This document shows positions 61,671-64,000 of a DNA stretch of 64,000 nucleotides, piece by piece. Origin of the DNA: Bacteroidaceae bacterium. Its GTDB lineage: Bacteria > Bacteroidota > Bacteroidia > Bacteroidales > Bacteroidaceae. Location: the NCBI GenBank assembly GCA_017650105.1, contig JAGCFO010000026.1, positions 62,001 to 126,000 of the forward strand. Reading direction: 5' to 3'. The stretch's first letter is position 1. Each line of letters begins with the position of its first letter. The position numbers and the translations under genes were made by a program. The notes beneath the pieces are model-generated. The model was not told where the DNA came from. It saw only the letters and a list, made by a program, of their open reading frames with translations, and ran no database searches.

Positions 61671-61778
61671 CAGTGTAAAAAAGTGTCGTTTTTTGGAAAA
61701 GATGAACCTCCTGTAGCTGAAATAAACGACCTAAATGTACATAACTATCAGAATATAAACAAAATAAATAAAACCCCT

Positions 61779-64000
61779 ATGAAAAGGAATCTGATCGTTT
61801 TATTTTTTGCCCTGTTTGAATTGTTTTCTCACGCTCTTTTTGCGCAAAACAATTCTTTTACTATTTACCTCGATGTCTCGTGCGCTGGCACACGACTAAC
61901 TTCCCAGGAGTGTTCTTGGACTTACATTGCCGTTTATGATGAAGATAATAATTATTTGGGCTCTTGTTATCAACAAAACCTCTCTACTTCAAAAGCACGT
62001 TTTAAAGTTGAATTTACCCCGAATAATCCTGAAGAGTTAAATGGTAAGAAGTTGTCATTCACTCTAGGTTCTTATCCTACGCAGGGTAATACTTCTTCAA
62101 TTGAGTATGGAGATTATTATATTAGTCCAAATTCAGTCCTTCTGAACAATTCTGTTAAAACAGTCACATATACACCTGGAGGTGTGGCTGGTAGCGCGGA
62201 TAATCCAATCACCATAAACTTTGTTCCCCTTCAGACTGTGACTGCACCGTCGGCGATTAACATGAAAGTTGGTGAAACTATATGCGTAAGTGATCTTTTT
62301 TCTTATACGCCCGCTAATGCTAGTCTTCCATTCTATTTTCCGCAATTCCAAGAAAATGATTCTTTCGGGTATTTTCAGGGTGAATATCAGTGGTATCAAG
62401 GCAACCCTGAAGGCTTCTTCTTGACAGGTGTTTCTCCTACGTCGTCGGCAGAAGAACAACCAATGTTGTATTGGTATGTAAATAATACTTTGAATGGCTA
62501 TATTCCAGTAAATGTTACTATTAACACTAACGATTGCTTGTATTATGTAACTATTATGGCCGACGGCGAACCGTTGAATTATCAGTGGTGGGGAATATCC
62601 GAAATGAATTTCATTGCTGTTACGCCCTACATTAACGGGGTAGCAGTCGGGGAGCCGCAATCTGTGCAGACATTTGATGTATATAGTGATACTTCTAGTG
62701 TCAAACCCTTTTTCTATGCCGTGTCCATCCCTGCAAACACCTATGCAGGTAAGACAGTGGAGTTCCATGTGACGACAGCCTACGATGAAGAACTCCTTGA
62801 TGAGATTGGAGCTTTCTCCCTTCCTATGTCGGGAGAGTTCATCATCCGCGACGTGTCATGGGCGACGGAGGGACGGTCATATACAGGTTCCACGATGCCC
62901 GTGACGAAAGGGAAAGCTTGGGGTACTACCGGGAATCCTGTGGTCCTTAATTTTGTAAGGCCGACATCAGTAACCACCAATCCTTCATCGATAGACTTGA
63001 GAGTCGGGAAAACATATAATCTCAACAATCTAAAATACACTTTCAATCCTGCGACATCCTCAGCCGCTGTCAACTTCTCTCCCGAGTGGACTGTCGGCAA
63101 CTACGTGGAGTACATGAAAGTGGAGAAGACGAATAATGGCACTATTCTGACAGCGTTGAAGGAACCTCCCTATGCTCCTGTCACTGTGGATGGTTTCGCT
63201 GAAGACTATGCAGCTGTCTCTGTACCTGTTAATATCACAAGTGTTGTTTCTGTGACAGGTATCACAATACCTGATGCGAATAAAAACCAGGTCGTTTGGC
63301 TAGGCGATGTGTGGCAAGATGCTTATTTGCCACTTGATGGCCTGTATAAAATTACTCCTACTGACGCTACGAATCAGAGCGTTACCTGGACATCAAGTGA
63401 TGCGTCGGTGGCTGTCGTCGATGGCCATAGTAATGAGTTCGGTGAATGGTATGCTGTTGGTAAGAAAGCAGGCAAGACCACTTTGACGGTTAAAACTGTA
63501 GACGGTGGTAAGACGGCAAGCCTCAATTTGGAGGTCCGTGTTCACGTGACCGGTATTGAATTGAAGAAAGCATCAGTCACAGTAAAGCGTGGCAGCAATA
63601 CCAATCTCTCAAATTATATCAAGTCGGTTCTTCCTGCAGATGCCTATGACAAGAGTGTTACGTGGGCTGTCGAGGACACGTCGACCGTTGTCACTATAGA
63701 CCAGTCTTTCGGAACCTGGCAGATGAAAGCTAACAGAACAGGAACCACTACTTTGGTTGTCACCTCAGTGGATAATCCTCGGGTTAGAGCTTATCTCACC
63801 GTGACGGTGGAATCGAGTGTGACAGATATCACGATACCTGATGCGAATAAAAACCAGGTGGTTTGGCTAGGCGATGTGTGGCAAGAGGCATATTTGCCGT
63901 TGGACGACCTTTATGAAATCACCCCCAAAGACGCTACGAATCAAGAGGTAACTTGGACAACCAGTGACGAATCAATAGTTTCGGTATATACTGGAGGAAA
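61779..64000 (+). CDS. Large exported Big_2-type surface protein, 3'-truncated by window edge
   Basis: At least 740 residues, open to the end of the window without a stop. The ATG at 61779 gives a signal peptide (MKRNLIVLFFALFELFSHAL...FAQ). Residues about 22-480 are strand-rich with PSAINMKVGETICVSDLF-type lead-ins. From about residue 490 there are bacterial Ig-like repeats (for example VTGIELKKASVTVKRGS and SVTWTSSDASVAVVDG). A 189-residue unit beginning IPDANKNQVVWLGDVWQ is duplicated (first copy near 63264, second near 63831). It lies divergent to the TPR/AraC regulator. It is probably a secreted or surface adhesive protein; a type IX sorting domain, if present, would lie outside the window. 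Confidence 0.85.
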   Translation, partial: MKRNLIVLFFALFELFSHALFAQNNSFTIYLDVSCAGTRLTSQECSWTYIAVYDEDNNYLGSCYQQNLSTSKARFKVEFTPNNPEELNGKKLSFTLGSYPTQGNTSSIEYGDYYISPNSVLLNNSVKTVTYTPGGVAGSADNPITINFVPLQTVTAPSAINMKVGETICVSDLFSYTPANASLPFYFPQFQENDSFGYFQGEYQWYQGNPEGFFLTGVSPTSSAEEQPMLYWYVNNTLNGYIPVNVTINTNDCLYYVTIMADGEPLNYQWWGISEMNFIAVTPYINGVAVGEPQSVQTFDVYSDTSSVKPFFYAVSIPANTYAGKTVEFHVTTAYDEELLDEIGAFSLPMSGEFIIRDVSWATEGRSYTGSTMPVTKGKAWGTTGNPVVLNFVRPTSVTTNPSSIDLRVGKTYNLNNLKYTFNPATSSAAVNFSPEWTVGNYVEYMKVEKTNNGTILTALKEPPYAPVTVDGFAEDYAAVSVPVNITSVVSVTGITIPDANKNQVVWLGDVWQDAYLPLDGLYKITPTDATNQSVTWTSSDASVAVVDGHSNEFGEWYAVGKKAGKTTLTVKTVDGGKTASLNLEVRVHVTGIELKKASVTVKRGSNTNLSNYIKSVLPADAYDKSVTWAVEDTSTVVTIDQSFGTWQMKANRTGTTTLVVTSVDNPRVRAYLTVTVESSVTDITIPDANKNQVVWLGDVWQEAYLPLDDLYEITPKDATNQEVTWTTSDESIVSVYTGG
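63264..64000 (+). repeat. 567-base in-frame tandem duplication in the Big_2 gene
   Basis: The stretch around GATGCGAATAAAAACCAGG at about 63273 recurs at about 63840 with only a few changes over the first 60 bases and then diverges more; the period is 567 bases (189 codons). The second copy is cut by the window end. Confidence 0.85.

Larger units (their letters stand above)
61414..61778. other. 365-base divergent AT-rich region
   Basis: Between the AraC-type regulator and the Big_2 gene. It contains a minus-strand -7 box (61448-61455), a plus-strand -7 box (61663-61670) and a plus-strand leader of about 100 bases. I see no gene. Runs of A and T make operator sites hard to distinguish. Confidence 0.55.

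Overview
The window is a stretch of chromosome from a member of Bacteroidetes, most likely order Bacteroidales and closest in flavour to Prevotellaceae. The evidence: promoters of the Bacteroidetes type (TAnnTTTG, several with an upstream TTTG about 20 bases away), no Shine-Dalgarno habit, a type IX secretion gene (porQ) beside cmk and ispH, lipoproteins with PL29-type N-terminal domains, DUF4835, DUF3127 and DUF3805 family proteins, RNase Y, and a Rho factor with a large N-terminal insertion. Most of the window is housekeeping; the accessory content is surface proteins, two Rhs-type toxin-tip remnants and a family of short intergenic repeats.

Layout. 1-1057: 3' part of asnS. 1893-7042: a very large coiled-coil lipoprotein followed by an OmpA-family protein. 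7604-10514: ribosomal block rplM-rpsI, rpsB-tsf, with structured leaders before rplM and rpsB. 10631-12994: collagen-like lipoprotein. 13380-13942: truncated toxin tip plus a possible immunity gene, then about 870 bases of non-coding DNA with strong hairpins. 14815-21814 (minus): dnaN, a DEDDh exonuclease, DUF4835, recN, rlmB and a degenerate-protease/TPR protein. 21964-33951: DUF3127 protein, yhhN, rho, DUF3805 protein, engB, a recR operon with a membrane protein, GT2 and GNAT genes, tRNA-Asp, gapA, guaA and a small HAD phosphatase. 34192-37425 (minus): wza/wzc-type polysaccharide export pair. 37757-40747: unknown protein, zapA region and rny. 40845-42449 (minus): orphan Rhs tip with a YkuD-like toxin domain and a putative periplasmic immunity protein. 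43014-45802 (minus): porQ-cmk-ispH. 45964-56139: tonB, polyprenyl synthase, tatD, lipoprotein, acyltransferase, ddl, rluD-like, PASTA protein, rpmH, efp, radC, a DUF59 protein and an lpxH-like gene. 56220-59519 (minus): beta-barrel protein and a collagen-like leucine-rich-repeat lipoprotein. 59794-61413 (minus): TPR/AraC membrane regulator, divergent from a Big_2-type exported protein that runs off the end.

The most unusual material is (1) at least ten intergenic copies of a modular, purine-rich repeat whose better copies end in AATTATG/CATAATT inverted termini and whose inner modules are GAAGAAGGGAAAAATTTTTT, TCTCGCGATATGAAG and GGAGAACACATATCGCG; (2) the orphan Rhs toxin-immunity cassette, in which the immunity gene ends inside a leftover Rhs fragment read in another frame; and (3) a set of modular surface lipoproteins that share a PL29-like/collagen-like front and differ at the C-terminus.
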